The position numbers and the translations under genes are program-made. From Sphingobacterium sp. CZ-UAM (GTDB lineage: Bacteria > Bacteroidota > Bacteroidia > Sphingobacteriales > Sphingobacteriaceae), in assembly GCF_002000245.1 (NCBI RefSeq), contig NZ_MTCM01000002.1:434001-498000 (forward strand): a stretch of 64,000 nucleotides of DNA. The letters are read 5' to 3'. Position 1 is the first letter of the stretch; every line of letters begins with the position of its first letter. The notes under the pieces were generated by a model, which did no database searches, was not told the origin of the DNA, and saw only the letters and a list, made by a program, of their open reading frames with translations. Shown piece after piece: positions 53,471 through 63,109 of the stretch.

Positions 53471-56281
53471 ATGAATAGAATATTGTTTTTTGTCATGTTT
53501 AGTTTTTGTCTGTGCCCTATTTATGCACAGGAAATTGACTTACGGGGCCGTTGGCAATTTAGGTTGGATCCGGAAGACGAAGGGGAAAAAAACAATTGGC
53601 AGCTGAGTGATTTTAAGGAGTCATTAACCTTGCCGGGATCTTTAGCTTCTAACAATCAGGGCTATCGGATAGGCGCACATACCAAATGGACTGGAGCCAT
53701 CGTTGATTCTACCTGGTTCAAGTCCGAGCGTTATGCCAAATTTCGTACAGCGGATAATTATAAGACAATTTTTTGGCTGCAACCTAATAAAAATTTTGTT
53801 GGTTCGGCATGGTATAGCCGTAAATTCACGATCACTCAGTCCATGAGCACCGAGCAGATGCTACTTACTTTGGAAAGACCACATTGGGAAACGACCGTTT
53901 GGATTGATGGCAGGAAAATAGGTATGCGAAATTCTTTGGCTACTGCCCATGAATATGCTATCGGGCGGCTCAAATCAGGTACACATCGGATTACAATCCG
54001 GGTAGATAACCGAATTAAAGATATTGATGTTGGTGCCAATGCACATAGTGTTTCTGACCATACACAAACGAATTGGAATGGTATTATCGGCCAAATGGGG
54101 TTGAGGGCTGTTCCGCTAGTTTCGATCGAGCATATTGCTGTTTATCCGGACGTCGACAACAAGCAGATCCGCGTGGTCATGAAGACTAACAATAGGACTG
54201 AAACACAAAAAAATATAAACTTTATGCTAAATGCTTCTTCCAAATTAGCACCGAAAGTTCATCAAATCAAACCAATACATGAAAAACATCCTGTTCCTGT
54301 TGGCAAAGGCCGATTAGAATTGATTTATCCAATGGGGGAGACTTTCTATAAATGGGACGAGTTTACACCCTTTTTGTATAATCTAACAATAAGTACAGTT
54401 GATGGAAAAGACAAAAAATCCTATGATGCGACTTTTGGAATGAGAAAGTTATCAGTTAAAGGGACGCAATTTGAGATCAATGATCGTTTGACTTTTCTCC
54501 GCGGGACATTGGACTGTGCTGTGTTTCCTAAAACGGGCTATCCTCCGACAGCTATCGGGGAGTGGAAACGTATTTTTCAAGTTGTTAAAAATCATGGTCT
54601 GAACCATGTTCGATTTCATTCCTGGTGTCCGCCAAAAGCAGCCTTTGAGGCAGCAGATGAATTGGGTGTCTATCTGCAGGTAGAAGGTGGTGGATGGACA
54701 AAGGTTGGGGAGGGAAATAGATTTGATAAATGGATCTATCAGGAATCGGAGCTAATTTTAGATACTTATGGCAATCATCCTTCTTTTATTTTATATACCT
54801 ATGGTAATGAGCCTGATGGTGATCGCCAAGGTGAATTTCTTGGTCGTTTGACCGACTATTTGAAGAAATATGATAATAGGCATCTTTACACAGCGGGGGC
54901 AGGCTGGCCAGATATAAAAGCCAATGAATTCTATGATGCGATGTATCCGCGCTTATATGTGTGGGGGGATGGCTTGAAAAGTCACAACAACGCAAATCCG
55001 CCATCAACAGATTTCGATTGGGCTAAAATTATCGGCAAATATAAAGTGCCGTATATTTCTCATGAAGTGGGGCAATGGTGTGCCTATCCCAATTTCAAGG
55101 AAATCCGTAAGTATGATGGTGTTTTGAAGGCGCATAATTTTGAAGTTTTTCAGGAAACACTACAAGACGCTAAATTAGGGGATCTCGCGGATGACTTTCT
55201 GATGGCAAGTGGACGGCACCAGGCACTGACCTACAAAGCCGATATCGAAGCTGCCTTACGAACGCCAGGATTCGCTGGGTTTCAACTGTTGGGGCTGAGT
55301 GATTTTCCAGGGCAAGGGACAGCATTAGTAGGTGTACTTGACGCATTCTGGGAAGAAAAGGGATATATTTCTCCTGACGAATTTAAATCTTTCTCTGGTG
55401 GGACGGTGCCCTTGGTGAGGCTTCCGAAAATGGTTTACGAAAACACCGAGGTTTTGAATGCCACTGTAGAAATTGCACATTTTGGCCGGGAAGAAATAAA
55501 GGATATTTTACCAGTATGGGAAATCACCAAAGATGACGGTAGTTTGATTGGTCGTGGCGTATTGGAGCGGACAGCCATACCTTTGGGTAATGGAACCATG
55601 CTTGGCAACATTCAGTATGATCTGGCTGACATTAGCGAGCCTGAAGCTTTGTTGTTGACTGTAAAGGTTGGCCAGTATAGTAATCAATGGAAGATTTGGG
55701 TATATCCACATACGGCTGAAGTTGATCCTGGAGATGTTTACATAACCGATACCTTGGATAGCAAAGCTCATCTGGTCTTGGAGAAAGGTGGAAAAGTACT
55801 CTTTTCACCCCGTAAAGGGACTATCAAACCGGAAAAAGGTGGTGAAATCGTAATGGGGTATTCGCCGATCTTCTGGAATACGGCATGGACGAAAAAGTTA
55901 GCCCCCCATGTGATGGGTGTCATGGTCGATCCAAAACATCCTGCGTTTTCATTGTTCCCTACGGATTATCATTCAGATTTTCAATGGTGGGGATTGGTCT
56001 CTCATGCGAACGTGATGTTAATGGATGAACTTGGAGAAAATATACAACCTATTGTACGTGTAATAGATGACTGGTTTAGCAATAGGTCACTTGGATTAAT
56101 TGTAGAGGGCAGAGTCGGTGCTGGAAAACTGATTATTTCAACTGCAGACCTGCTTCATGATTCGGCAAATCGGCTGGAAATAAAACAGATGAAAAAATCA
56201 TTGCTTAAGTATATGAATTCCGGTTCGTTCGATCCCAAAAATATGTTTGAACGGGCTAAAGTAGCTGCTATGTTTTATTAA
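53471..56281 (+). CDS. Glycoside hydrolase family 2-like enzyme, secreted
   Basis: 936 aa. Signal peptide NRILFFVMFSFCLCPIYA, sugar-binding jelly roll (about 20-220: GRWQFRLDPEDEG ... WYSRKFTI ... RPHWETTVWIDGRKIG), an Ig-like domain, and the TIM barrel (about 330-640) with GLNHVRFHSWCPPKAAFEAADELGVYLQVEGG. Candidate acid/base Glu447 in YTYGNEPDG and nucleophile Glu532 in SHEVGQWC. C-terminal beta domains follow. GH2 covers beta-galactosidases, glucuronidases and mannosidases; specificity cannot be read here. It stands alone, without SusCD. Confidence 0.88.
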   Translation: MNRILFFVMFSFCLCPIYAQEIDLRGRWQFRLDPEDEGEKNNWQLSDFKESLTLPGSLASNNQGYRIGAHTKWTGAIVDSTWFKSERYAKFRTADNYKTIFWLQPNKNFVGSAWYSRKFTITQSMSTEQMLLTLERPHWETTVWIDGRKIGMRNSLATAHEYAIGRLKSGTHRITIRVDNRIKDIDVGANAHSVSDHTQTNWNGIIGQMGLRAVPLVSIEHIAVYPDVDNKQIRVVMKTNNRTETQKNINFMLNASSKLAPKVHQIKPIHEKHPVPVGKGRLELIYPMGETFYKWDEFTPFLYNLTISTVDGKDKKSYDATFGMRKLSVKGTQFEINDRLTFLRGTLDCAVFPKTGYPPTAIGEWKRIFQVVKNHGLNHVRFHSWCPPKAAFEAADELGVYLQVEGGGWTKVGEGNRFDKWIYQESELILDTYGNHPSFILYTYGNEPDGDRQGEFLGRLTDYLKKYDNRHLYTAGAGWPDIKANEFYDAMYPRLYVWGDGLKSHNNANPPSTDFDWAKIIGKYKVPYISHEVGQWCAYPNFKEIRKYDGVLKAHNFEVFQETLQDAKLGDLADDFLMASGRHQALTYKADIEAALRTPGFAGFQLLGLSDFPGQGTALVGVLDAFWEEKGYISPDEFKSFSGGTVPLVRLPKMVYENTEVLNATVEIAHFGREEIKDILPVWEITKDDGSLIGRGVLERTAIPLGNGTMLGNIQYDLADISEPEALLLTVKVGQYSNQWKIWVYPHTAEVDPGDVYITDTLDSKAHLVLEKGGKVLFSPRKGTIKPEKGGEIVMGYSPIFWNTAWTKKLAPHVMGVMVDPKHPAFSLFPTDYHSDFQWWGLVSHANVMLMDELGENIQPIVRVIDDWFSNRSLGLIVEGRVGAGKLIISTADLLHDSANRLEIKQMKKSLLKYMNSGSFDPKNMFERAKVAAMFY

Positions 56282-56486
56282 AATCGCCATGATTATATAG
56301 CCAATCGTTTTCAACATGCATTTCCCCTTCTGGCGGACGAGTTACTTTTTCAGTTTGTATATGAAAAGTATTCAATGGCTGAGGAGAGATCGGCAAATTG
56401 TTTTTGTATGGTACATAATTAAATTGCTTATAAAAAGCAAATTGTCTAATTTTGATTCAGATAATATTGGCCAAAACATTAAAACT

Positions 56487-56744
56487 ATGAAAGAAAAGGA
56501 ACTAACCGAGTTAACCGATCAGGAACTGTTGGATAGAAAAAAGCAGCAAAAAAGTAGCAAATTGATCAATGCCATACTTGTCGGATTTTGTGCCGGTGTT
56601 ATTGTTTATGGTGTCGTAAATAAGGGGATTACTATTTTTACGTTTATGCTTATTGTTATGGGCGCTTGGGCCTTTATTCGCTGGAGGAAATCGGATGAAG
56701 CGCTGGACAACGAGTTGAAATCCAGAAATCTGAACGAAAAATAG
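56487..56744 (+). CDS. Small membrane protein with two helices, 85 aa
   Basis: KEKELTELTDQELLDRKKQQKSSK is a polar, coiled N-terminus; LINAILVGFCAGVIVYGVV and ITIFTFMLIVMGAWAFIRW are two membrane helices; the tail KSDEALDNELKSRN is charged. No family recognised with certainty. The earlier ATG at 56316 gives a low-quality extension. Confidence 0.68.
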   Translation: MKEKELTELTDQELLDRKKQQKSSKLINAILVGFCAGVIVYGVVNKGITIFTFMLIVMGAWAFIRWRKSDEALDNELKSRNLNEK

Positions 56745-56762
56745 CTTTTGCTCCTTGAAAAC

Positions 56763-56792
56763 AAAACCGGGAACCCGAAAGCGCCCGGTTTT
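56763..56792. terminator. Bidirectional terminator
   Basis: AAAACCGGG (56763-56771) and CCCGGTTTT (56784-56792), 9-bp stem between convergent genes. Confidence 0.75.
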
Positions 56793-56840
56793 GAAATCAT
56801 CAAGAATCTACATGCCAATGGAGTATGATTTGCGCTTATA

Positions 56841-57302
56841 TTAAGCATTGTCGCGCAGCATTTTTATAGTATCATGCGCTTCCAACTGTTTGTTAAGTTG
56901 AATGGTTAAAACATTTTTAACACTGGGCGAGAGTGTATCAATATCGTCCTCCAAAATCTTTTTATAGGTAGCTTTAAAAGCATCTTCACCTTTCTCACAG
57001 CTTTCCAGCAGACTCTTTTTATCGTTGCCGGTGACATTTACCTTGATGCCCATCCATGCTCGAAATAGTTTACCACTAAGCATGGTGCTGTCTGTGGGCT
57101 CTTCTCCCTCCAATTTCAGGTAAGGGGTCAATTCGGTAATGAAGGATTCGGATTGTTCAATATATTTTCTAAAATCCGCTTCCAATTCATGCAGGCCGTG
57201 GTTGTGTGCAAGTTCGATAGCTTTTTGATAGCCTTCGATTCTATCGTTATTGATTTTGATAATGTCATTGATAACTGCGGGGTCATTGATGTTATGTTCC
57301 AT
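56841..57302 (-). CDS. DUF2383 / PA2169-type four-helix-bundle protein
   Basis: 153 aa, ferritin-like all-helical protein: NDIIKINNDRIEGYQKAIELAHNHGLHELEADFRKYIEQSESFITEL, AWMGIKVNVTGNDKKSLLESCEKGEDAFKATYKKIL, VLTIQLNKQLEAHDTIKML. Conserved DUF2383 pattern. Often stress-induced in Bacteroidota; function unknown. The start at 57302 matches the family start; an upstream ATG at 57335 adds a basic stretch. Confidence 0.85.
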   Translation of the reverse strand: MEHNINDPAVINDIIKINNDRIEGYQKAIELAHNHGLHELEADFRKYIEQSESFITELTPYLKLEGEEPTDSTMLSGKLFRAWMGIKVNVTGNDKKSLLESCEKGEDAFKATYKKILEDDIDTLSPSVKNVLTIQLNKQLEAHDTIKMLRDNA

Positions 57303-57482
57303 ATTAAATTTGATTTGTTTTCTAAAAAGAAACATTCCGTTGGATTGCTTCGTTTACAAAAAATGTGATTTAGGTATTTAATCCGCGTTGCGTATTTTTA
57401 CCAATTGAAATGCCGCGGGACTTTAAAATTGCAAACCACTATTCAGAATTCGATAATGTTATTTAGGCCCTAAGCAGCTGTG

Positions 57483-57779
57483 TTAAACATTAATTTCACC
57501 TGAGAGGTCGGGTTTATCATCGTCTTTTTTTCGCTGCTCAGCCTGCGCTTCTTCAACATCATGGGTACGGTCATCTTTAATACCTGAGAGGTCCGTATTG
57601 GGATCTTCATTATCCTGATCCGTATCCAATGGTCGATCGTCTTCATCAGCGGAAAAGGAATCCTCATCCGATCTGGTAAGATCGGGACTCGGTTCTCGTG
57701 GATCTGGATTGGGAATAGCGGTAATAACGAAGAGAAGTATTCTGGACCGTAAATCTTTGTGTTTGTTGCGTGTTTTCAT
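57483..57779 (-). CDS. Acidic low-complexity hypothetical protein, 98 aa
   Basis: After a short basic, slightly hydrophobic start (KTRNKHKDLRSRILLFVITAIP) the remainder is dominated by Asp, Glu, Pro and Ser (SDEDSFSADEDDRPLDTDQD; DLSGIKDDRTHDVEEAQAEQ). It is probably disordered. The opposite-frame reading 57470-57667 is a shadow. Real-gene support is the codon use and the place beside stress-type genes. Confidence 0.55.
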   Translation of the reverse strand: MKTRNKHKDLRSRILLFVITAIPNPDPREPSPDLTRSDEDSFSADEDDRPLDTDQDNEDPNTDLSGIKDDRTHDVEEAQAEQRKKDDDKPDLSGEINV

Positions 57780-58097
57780 ACCATTGAATTTTTAGATAGA
57801 ACCGAACGAATAGACTTAAGGTTGACCGAAGTAATACCCAATTTGCCGCATTTTTACGTAAATTGGAATATGATTGGCACTGTCAAGATGCCATTATTTG
57901 ATTGATGGTATTACCAGTTTTCATATTTAGATTTGCCTATTGTTGCATAATATGCAAAGAAAATATTTGTTATATTCTTCTACTTAATAGTAACAATAGG
58001 TGAATTATATCGTATTTGCTGTCGAATTTTTACTATTTAAAGCTCCAAAAGAAGGCTGTTCCTTTTGAAAACTCAGCTAAAAATAGCTCGTCTCAAA
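57780..58097. other. Intergenic, with a 15-nt palindrome
   Basis: TTGCATAATATGCAA at 57944-57958 is a palindrome with 7-bp arms, possibly an operator. No gene or other structure seen. Confidence 0.4.
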
Positions 58098-58122
58098 AAA
58101 AAACGCCCGAAGAGCGTTTTTT
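58098..58122 (-). terminator. Terminator of the desaturase gene
   Basis: AAAAAACGC (58098-58106) and GCGTTTTTT (58114-58122), followed on the minus strand by a run of T. Confidence 0.8.
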
Positions 58123-58156
58123 GTAAATCCAATGGATCTGATATTTATAATCAGAT

Positions 58157-59188
58157 TTATTTTTTAGCATCAAGATAAGGCTTATGGTATTGTTCATTAA
58201 AGCGTTTTTTATCATCGCGATAACTGCTGACAGCGCCTAATCGATGCATCATTTTGATGTAACACCAGGCGAGGTCGATCTGATAGGGTTTGAAACCACT
58301 TCGCGCACTTTTGGGGTAGAGATGGTGGTTGTTGTGCCATTCTCCGGCGACAATACCCGGCCATAGTTGATTGATGGATTTATCTTTTTCATTAAAATCT
58401 ATTCCTTCCCGTTGTTTATCTTCACCCTTGGCATGGCCTTCATAGTTAAAGGTACGTACACCGATGGCCCAGAAACCAGCCGCACCAAATAGGCAGCAGG
58501 CTAGGGCATGACCACCGATCAGAAAGAATACAACATACCAAAATGACCAGTTCAATACCCAGGATAGGATGGCATGGGTCGGATTGACATAAGAACCCCA
58601 TTTTTGATATTGTGCATAGGTATTGGCTGTAACGCCGGTGTGCTTCATGAGTAACTTAACGCGGTTATAAGAGTTTTCATTCAGATCTTTGGCGATCGGT
58701 TGATGGTTGACATCGGCCAAAAAACAATATAGAAATCCAGCCTGCGCGTTATAAGGATCTCCCGGCTGATCGGATTTTGCATGGTGTACATGATGCGAAA
58801 TGACATATATCTCTTCCGGTATTACATTGATGGTCAGGTTTTGCGTGAAAAAACGCCAAAAGGGATTGCTGAACTTAAAGGCCCCATGAGTGGAAAAACG
58901 ATGGTGCCAGATCGTTCCATGCGTCCCCATAATGATCATACTATAGATAAAGGCTGCCAGTACTGTCCACCAGCTCAGGTGAGCAAAGAGAAAGACAAAG
59001 AAAAATGGAATAAGACAAGCTACTTTCAGCCAGCTAAAAAAAGGTAACCAGTTGCGCTGGTCCTTAAAAACATTCAATCTTTTGAAAAATTCACCTAATA
59101 TTTGTTTTGGGCTAGGTTTAATAAGGTCTCCATTGTCGTCTTTCCAGCCATAGCTGGGTTTTTGGAGTACATGATCTAAAAAGGGCAT
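58157..59188 (-). CDS. Acyl-CoA / fatty-acid desaturase, membrane-bound
   Basis: 343 aa. Introduces a double bond into a fatty acyl chain using a di-iron site. Three histidine boxes are visible: HRFSTH (96-101), HHVHH (132-136) and NNHH (286-289, with His285 in EWHNNHH). Four membrane helices (CLIPFFFVFLFAH; WTVLAAFIYSMIIMG; LNWSFWYVVFFLIGG; CCLFGAAGFWAIG). The boxes fit the delta-9 type. Single gene with terminator. Confidence 0.92.
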   Translation of the reverse strand: MPFLDHVLQKPSYGWKDDNGDLIKPSPKQILGEFFKRLNVFKDQRNWLPFFSWLKVACLIPFFFVFLFAHLSWWTVLAAFIYSMIIMGTHGTIWHHRFSTHGAFKFSNPFWRFFTQNLTINVIPEEIYVISHHVHHAKSDQPGDPYNAQAGFLYCFLADVNHQPIAKDLNENSYNRVKLLMKHTGVTANTYAQYQKWGSYVNPTHAILSWVLNWSFWYVVFFLIGGHALACCLFGAAGFWAIGVRTFNYEGHAKGEDKQREGIDFNEKDKSINQLWPGIVAGEWHNNHHLYPKSARSGFKPYQIDLAWCYIKMMHRLGAVSSYRDDKKRFNEQYHKPYLDAKK

Positions 59189-59453
59189 TCTGTGGGTTGA
59201 TCTAATTGTTGATAAAGTGCTAAGCTACGGTATATATCGGTTAAAAAGTGTTAATTCCAAAAGTTTAACATATATTCCAAGTCTTTTGCTGCTATGACTA
59301 AGCTGCCCAAGAAAGTCAAAGTAACGAAATAGTGATTCGACTCTTTAACTGTTCGTTCCAGATGAATATTAGCCGGCCTGAAATATTGTGAAGTCAATAT
59401 TAGTATTCTTATAATAATATCTATAGAATTAGTAGTCTTTAAAATATTATTGC

Positions 59454-59461
59454 TATATTTG
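59454..59461 (+). promoter_or_regulatory. -7 element of the PIG-L gene
   Basis: TATATTTG, a perfect TANNTTTG, 27 nt before the ATG at 59489, which itself is preceded by AAAGGA. This rules out the ATG at 59450. Confidence 0.5.
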
Positions 59462-59488
59462 ACCGTTACGGATATAAAAATAAAGGAT

Positions 59489-61951
59489 ATGGCATTAGAA
59501 TTTCTCGCACAATCATCCCGACCACAACCCATAAATGGCATCTCTTCGCAAAAAAATTACAATGGTTTCATGCGTGAACTATGCAAGCTGAAGGTGTTTG
59601 GCAGGATTTTGTACGTAGGTGCACATCCGGATGATGAGAACAATAAGCTACTGACCTTTTTTGCTCAGGATCGGCTTATTGATACCGCTTATTTGTCGCT
59701 TACGCGGGGTGAAGGGGGACAGAATTTTATAGGTACAGAAAAAGGTGCCGATTTGGGTGTCCTTCGTGTGCAGGAATCCTTATCTGCCCGGAAGACGGAG
59801 GGAACAAAACAATTTTTTACACGCGCCAAAGACTTTGGATTTGTGGAGTCTGCAACTGAAACTATGCTCCGTTGGGATGAGCAGGCAGTGCTTGGGGATA
59901 TTGTATGGGCCATCCGATACTTTCGTCCGGATATTATGATCACGCGGTTTTCACCCGATATTCCCGATCTTCATGGACATCACCAGAGTTCGGCAATCCT
60001 GGCACAAAAGGCTTATGATCTCGCTGCAGATCCACAGGCTTATCCTGAACAGCTGGAGGAATTAGCTGTTTGGCAGGTACAGCGTCTGTTTTGGAATGTT
60101 TATCAGGAGAGTGGTGTCAAAGATATCGGTGGCCAAGTAAGGCCTTTGCCGCATCATTTTTCGGTAAATATCCCCACATATAATCGTTATTCGGGCTTAC
60201 ATCATGGTGAGATTGCAGCTGAAAGCCGTAATAAACACCGATCCCAGGCGATGGCCAGTTTAACACAACATAGACTTACGCCTGAATATTTTGAATTATT
60301 GAAGGGAAAACCTGTTGACCTCAAAACTGCCGATCTGCTATATACTTCGTCTGAAACCGAAGATCTGTATATTCCTGTTTTTAAGAAACTTGTTGACGGT
60401 TTGCTTCTGAGACAGGCGCAAGGGGGGAGCCGTGAATTTTCATTGGCGATCGCGACAGTTTTGATCTGGATGAGGACGGTGCCGACAAGTAGCATAATAC
60501 ATGGGAAACGTGCCTATCTTGAACTTCTTTTGCTTCGCTCGCTTGACGTATCCTTTGAAATCAATTCACTGGTCGATCGTTGGGTACCAGGTACTGATGT
60601 GCACTTATTTTTGCAGGCAAATATACCGCAGGATTCGGATCTGGTATTGACTCATGTGTCGATTCCCTTTTTTGAAACAGTATATCAGCAAGCGCATCAA
60701 GTGTCACATACAGAACGTATAGCGATTACCGGTCGGCTCAGTCCGGCTATTGAACCCTCATTTCCTGCCTGGTTAAAGGAGGAAGGAGACTCGGGTAGTT
60801 ATTCCCCACAATCATTCAGCGATATTGTACTTGCCCAAAAAGATAATCCCATCCGAGCACAGTTACAACTGCAGTTTGGAGGTTTATCCTTTGCGATCGA
60901 TGTACCTGTATTGAATAACAATAGGCCGGTTACTATTTCTCCAGCTATTACAGGAGCCTTTCATACCGACATTATTGTTCTGACTGATTCTTCCAGCCGT
61001 CTCGTCTCGGTTGACCTACAATCCCATGTGGCTTCTGCCGAGACTATTAGCGTCAGAATCAAGGGGTCAGATGGATTAAAGCTATTTCCCGAAGTACAGT
61101 CATTGACTTTGCAGGGCAATGCTTCTGAAAAAATCCATTTTCAGTTAACATCCGTAGGACCCGTTGAACAAATACAACAGATTAGCTTTGAGATAGAAAG
61201 TTCTTATGGTATGCAACAGTGGTGTTCAAAATCACTTAGTTATCCCCATATTGAAGATATCTTATATTTTCCTAAAGCCGTTTTAAGGGTTTTAAATAGT
61301 TCGGTTGTCAACACCGCCAGAAAAATTGCCTATATCGCCAATAAAAAGGATGAATTGGTAGCTGGACTGGAGCAGATGGTGGATGAGCTCGAACTTATAA
61401 CTGTATCGGCCTTGAAAGATACAGATCTTTTGACTTTTGATGCTGTGGTATTGGGCATCCGGATTTACAATACTGATCCACAACTGGTGAATTTCCATAC
61501 ACAATTGCGTAATTACATTGAAGCGGGTGGGGTCGTTATCGGCCAATATAATACACCCTATGATCTATCCGTAGACGAGCTGGGTGCTTATCCTTTAACG
61601 GTAAGTGGCGAACGGATTACGGATGTTGAATCTGCTGTTAGCTTTCTAGAGCCCGATCATAGGATCTTGAATTATCCAAATAAAATAGGGCAGCATGATT
61701 TTGCTAATTGGGTGCAGGATCGTGCGCTGTTTTTACCTAAAGCCTGGAATAGTGAATTTAAACCCATCTTACGTACCCAAAATTTCGACAGAGGAGATGA
61801 AGATGGCTTATTGCTTGTCCGTAGAAAGGGAAACGGATATTACATTTACAGTAGTCTCTCCTTGTTCAGACAGCTTCCTGCTGGGGTGTCTGGTGCCTAT
61901 CGTCTTTTTGCCAATATGCTTTCAATAGGAGGATCTGAGATTTCGGTATAG
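59489..61951 (+). CDS. PIG-L / LmbE-family deacetylase, large type
   Basis: 820 aa. Zn-dependent deacetylase of N-acetyl sugars. The metal motif AHPDDE at 45-50 (LYVGAHPDDENNKLL), then TRGEGGQNFIG, ILRVQESLSARKTEG-like VLRVQESL and the later HGHHQ (LHGHHQSSAIL). The C-terminal ~450 residues form beta-rich domains ending in a receiver-like or GATase-like fold (VVIGQYNTPYDLS). Most such Bacteroidota proteins start with a signal peptide; here the N-terminus (ALEFLAQSSRPQPINGISSQ) has none, so it may be cytosolic. Single gene. Confidence 0.86.
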   Translation: MALEFLAQSSRPQPINGISSQKNYNGFMRELCKLKVFGRILYVGAHPDDENNKLLTFFAQDRLIDTAYLSLTRGEGGQNFIGTEKGADLGVLRVQESLSARKTEGTKQFFTRAKDFGFVESATETMLRWDEQAVLGDIVWAIRYFRPDIMITRFSPDIPDLHGHHQSSAILAQKAYDLAADPQAYPEQLEELAVWQVQRLFWNVYQESGVKDIGGQVRPLPHHFSVNIPTYNRYSGLHHGEIAAESRNKHRSQAMASLTQHRLTPEYFELLKGKPVDLKTADLLYTSSETEDLYIPVFKKLVDGLLLRQAQGGSREFSLAIATVLIWMRTVPTSSIIHGKRAYLELLLLRSLDVSFEINSLVDRWVPGTDVHLFLQANIPQDSDLVLTHVSIPFFETVYQQAHQVSHTERIAITGRLSPAIEPSFPAWLKEEGDSGSYSPQSFSDIVLAQKDNPIRAQLQLQFGGLSFAIDVPVLNNNRPVTISPAITGAFHTDIIVLTDSSSRLVSVDLQSHVASAETISVRIKGSDGLKLFPEVQSLTLQGNASEKIHFQLTSVGPVEQIQQISFEIESSYGMQQWCSKSLSYPHIEDILYFPKAVLRVLNSSVVNTARKIAYIANKKDELVAGLEQMVDELELITVSALKDTDLLTFDAVVLGIRIYNTDPQLVNFHTQLRNYIEAGGVVIGQYNTPYDLSVDELGAYPLTVSGERITDVESAVSFLEPDHRILNYPNKIGQHDFANWVQDRALFLPKAWNSEFKPILRTQNFDRGDEDGLLLVRRKGNGYYIYSSLSLFRQLPAGVSGAYRLFANMLSIGGSEISV

Positions 61952-62004
61952 CGAGCCTGTGCGCAACCTTTAAGATGGTATGAAAAAGAAGCATACTCAT
62001 GCAG

Positions 62005-62038
62005 TGCCCTCAAAAAAGTTAGACACTTTCTGGGGGCA
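62005..62038. repeat. Short hairpin between convergent genes, IS-end-like
   Basis: TGCCCTCA (62005-62012) and TGGGGGCA (62031-62038) pair (one G-T), with inner AAAGT/ACTTT and loop TAGAC. The inner AAAAAGTTAGACAC recalls ends of IS3-type elements, but no transposase is near. It may equally be a terminator without U-tract. Confidence 0.4.
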
Positions 62039-62073
62039 GTCTACTAATATGCTCCTTCTTTTACCAAAGATCG

Positions 62074-62841
62074 TTATTGTACGGAGATGGAACCCACGTC
62101 TTTAACGCTTCCTTTTACAACCTGAACGTCTTCAACGGTTTTTTCCATGTAACCCGCAACCGAAGGTTGAACAAGTATTTTATAAGTACCTTCAGACATA
62201 CCTGGGAAATAGAATTTTCCAACGGAATTTGCCAACGTTCCAACGGTATCCACGCCATTGATGGCGAATACATGAGCCAATGAGGCTGCTGGGGTAACTG
62301 TACCTGTAATTGCGCCTGAGGTTGCTACCGGAATTGCACGAATAACTGGTTTAAGTAAATATTGGCCATTACCGGTTTGTACAATCGATTTCGATGCATC
62401 AAAATCAAGTAATAGGGTGTAGGCAACATTCGGAATCAACTCATCTTGTACCTTGATTTTCACACCCGAAGATTGACCACTCGGTGTTTTGAGTGAATGA
62501 CGGACGCCATCAACCCAAATTTCATTTCCTTCATCTTCAAGTTTCAGTCTAATTTCCTGAATCCTACCTGAAGGAACATCATCCCCCGCAATCACCGTAT
62601 CTTTTCCCATCGTATATTCAAGAATGTTAAAGGGGTCGCCATCAACGTCCAGGCTCTCAACACCTGAGCTTGTGCGAATTTCAATCTCATCAATATTTAG
62701 ATGGATGGCATCATAATAACCTGGGGCATCGGTCATTTTGATAGTTACAGGGGTTGTTTGTGTAGACTGATTGTCGTCTTTACTGCAGCTGCCTAGTAGC
62801 CCTATGGCTGCCAAAGCAACAAAAATAGAATTTGATTTCAT
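62074..62841 (-). CDS. DUF4382-domain lipoprotein
   Basis: 255 aa. Lipobox ending at Cys19 (AAIGLLGSC). DUF4382 at about 30-170: VTIKMTDAPGYYDAIHLNIDEIEI, LDVDGDPFNILEY, VPSGRIQEIRLKLEDEGNEIWVDG, TLLLDFDASKSIVQTGNGQYLLKPVIRAIP. A short carboxypeptidase-regulatory-like domain follows (GAITGTVTPAASLAHVFAINGVDTVGT). Surface or periplasmic; function unknown. Confidence 0.9.
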   Translation of the reverse strand: MKSNSIFVALAAIGLLGSCSKDDNQSTQTTPVTIKMTDAPGYYDAIHLNIDEIEIRTSSGVESLDVDGDPFNILEYTMGKDTVIAGDDVPSGRIQEIRLKLEDEGNEIWVDGVRHSLKTPSGQSSGVKIKVQDELIPNVAYTLLLDFDASKSIVQTGNGQYLLKPVIRAIPVATSGAITGTVTPAASLAHVFAINGVDTVGTLANSVGKFYFPGMSEGTYKILVQPSVAGYMEKTVEDVQVVKGSVKDVGSISVQ

Positions 62842-62973
62842 AGTTAGTAACTTATTACATATACTTTATATAATTCTGCCATTACAAAGGTTGTGCCACA
62901 ATAGCAAACCTTATGGTCTTTAAGGCATTTTAGCCATTGTATTAACCGTTGGTCGGGAGAGAGATGGAACACA

Positions 62974-63028
62974 ATAACTAAAAAATCCCATTTTTTAGTT
63001 ATCATAATAGCTAAAAAAATGGGATTTT
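62974..63028 (-). terminator. Terminator with two alternative stems after the PfpI-like gene
   Basis: One stem: ATAACTAAAAAA (62974-62985) with TTTTTTAGTTAT (62991-63002). Alternative: 62982-62998 (core ATCCCATTTTTTAG) with 63011-63028 (CTAAAAAAATGGGAT). Both lie 80-135 nt after the stop at 63110. The second has a T-run on the minus strand. Confidence 0.6.
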
Positions 63029-63109
63029 CAAATAGGTCGCCTGTATCAGCTATAGCCTGACGCAGCTTTGTATCTCTCAAAAAGGAATATCGTTTTAATT
63101 GTCAGTGCT

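Noticed and set aside
57470-57667. Basic 65-codon frame opposite in phase to the acidic 98-aa protein
   Set aside because: Shadow frame of a repetitive acidic coding sequence (Asp codons read out of frame).
62844-63080. 78-codon minus-strand frame between the PfpI-like and DUF4382 genes
   Set aside because: It spans the alternative hairpins after the PfpI-like gene and has no family features.
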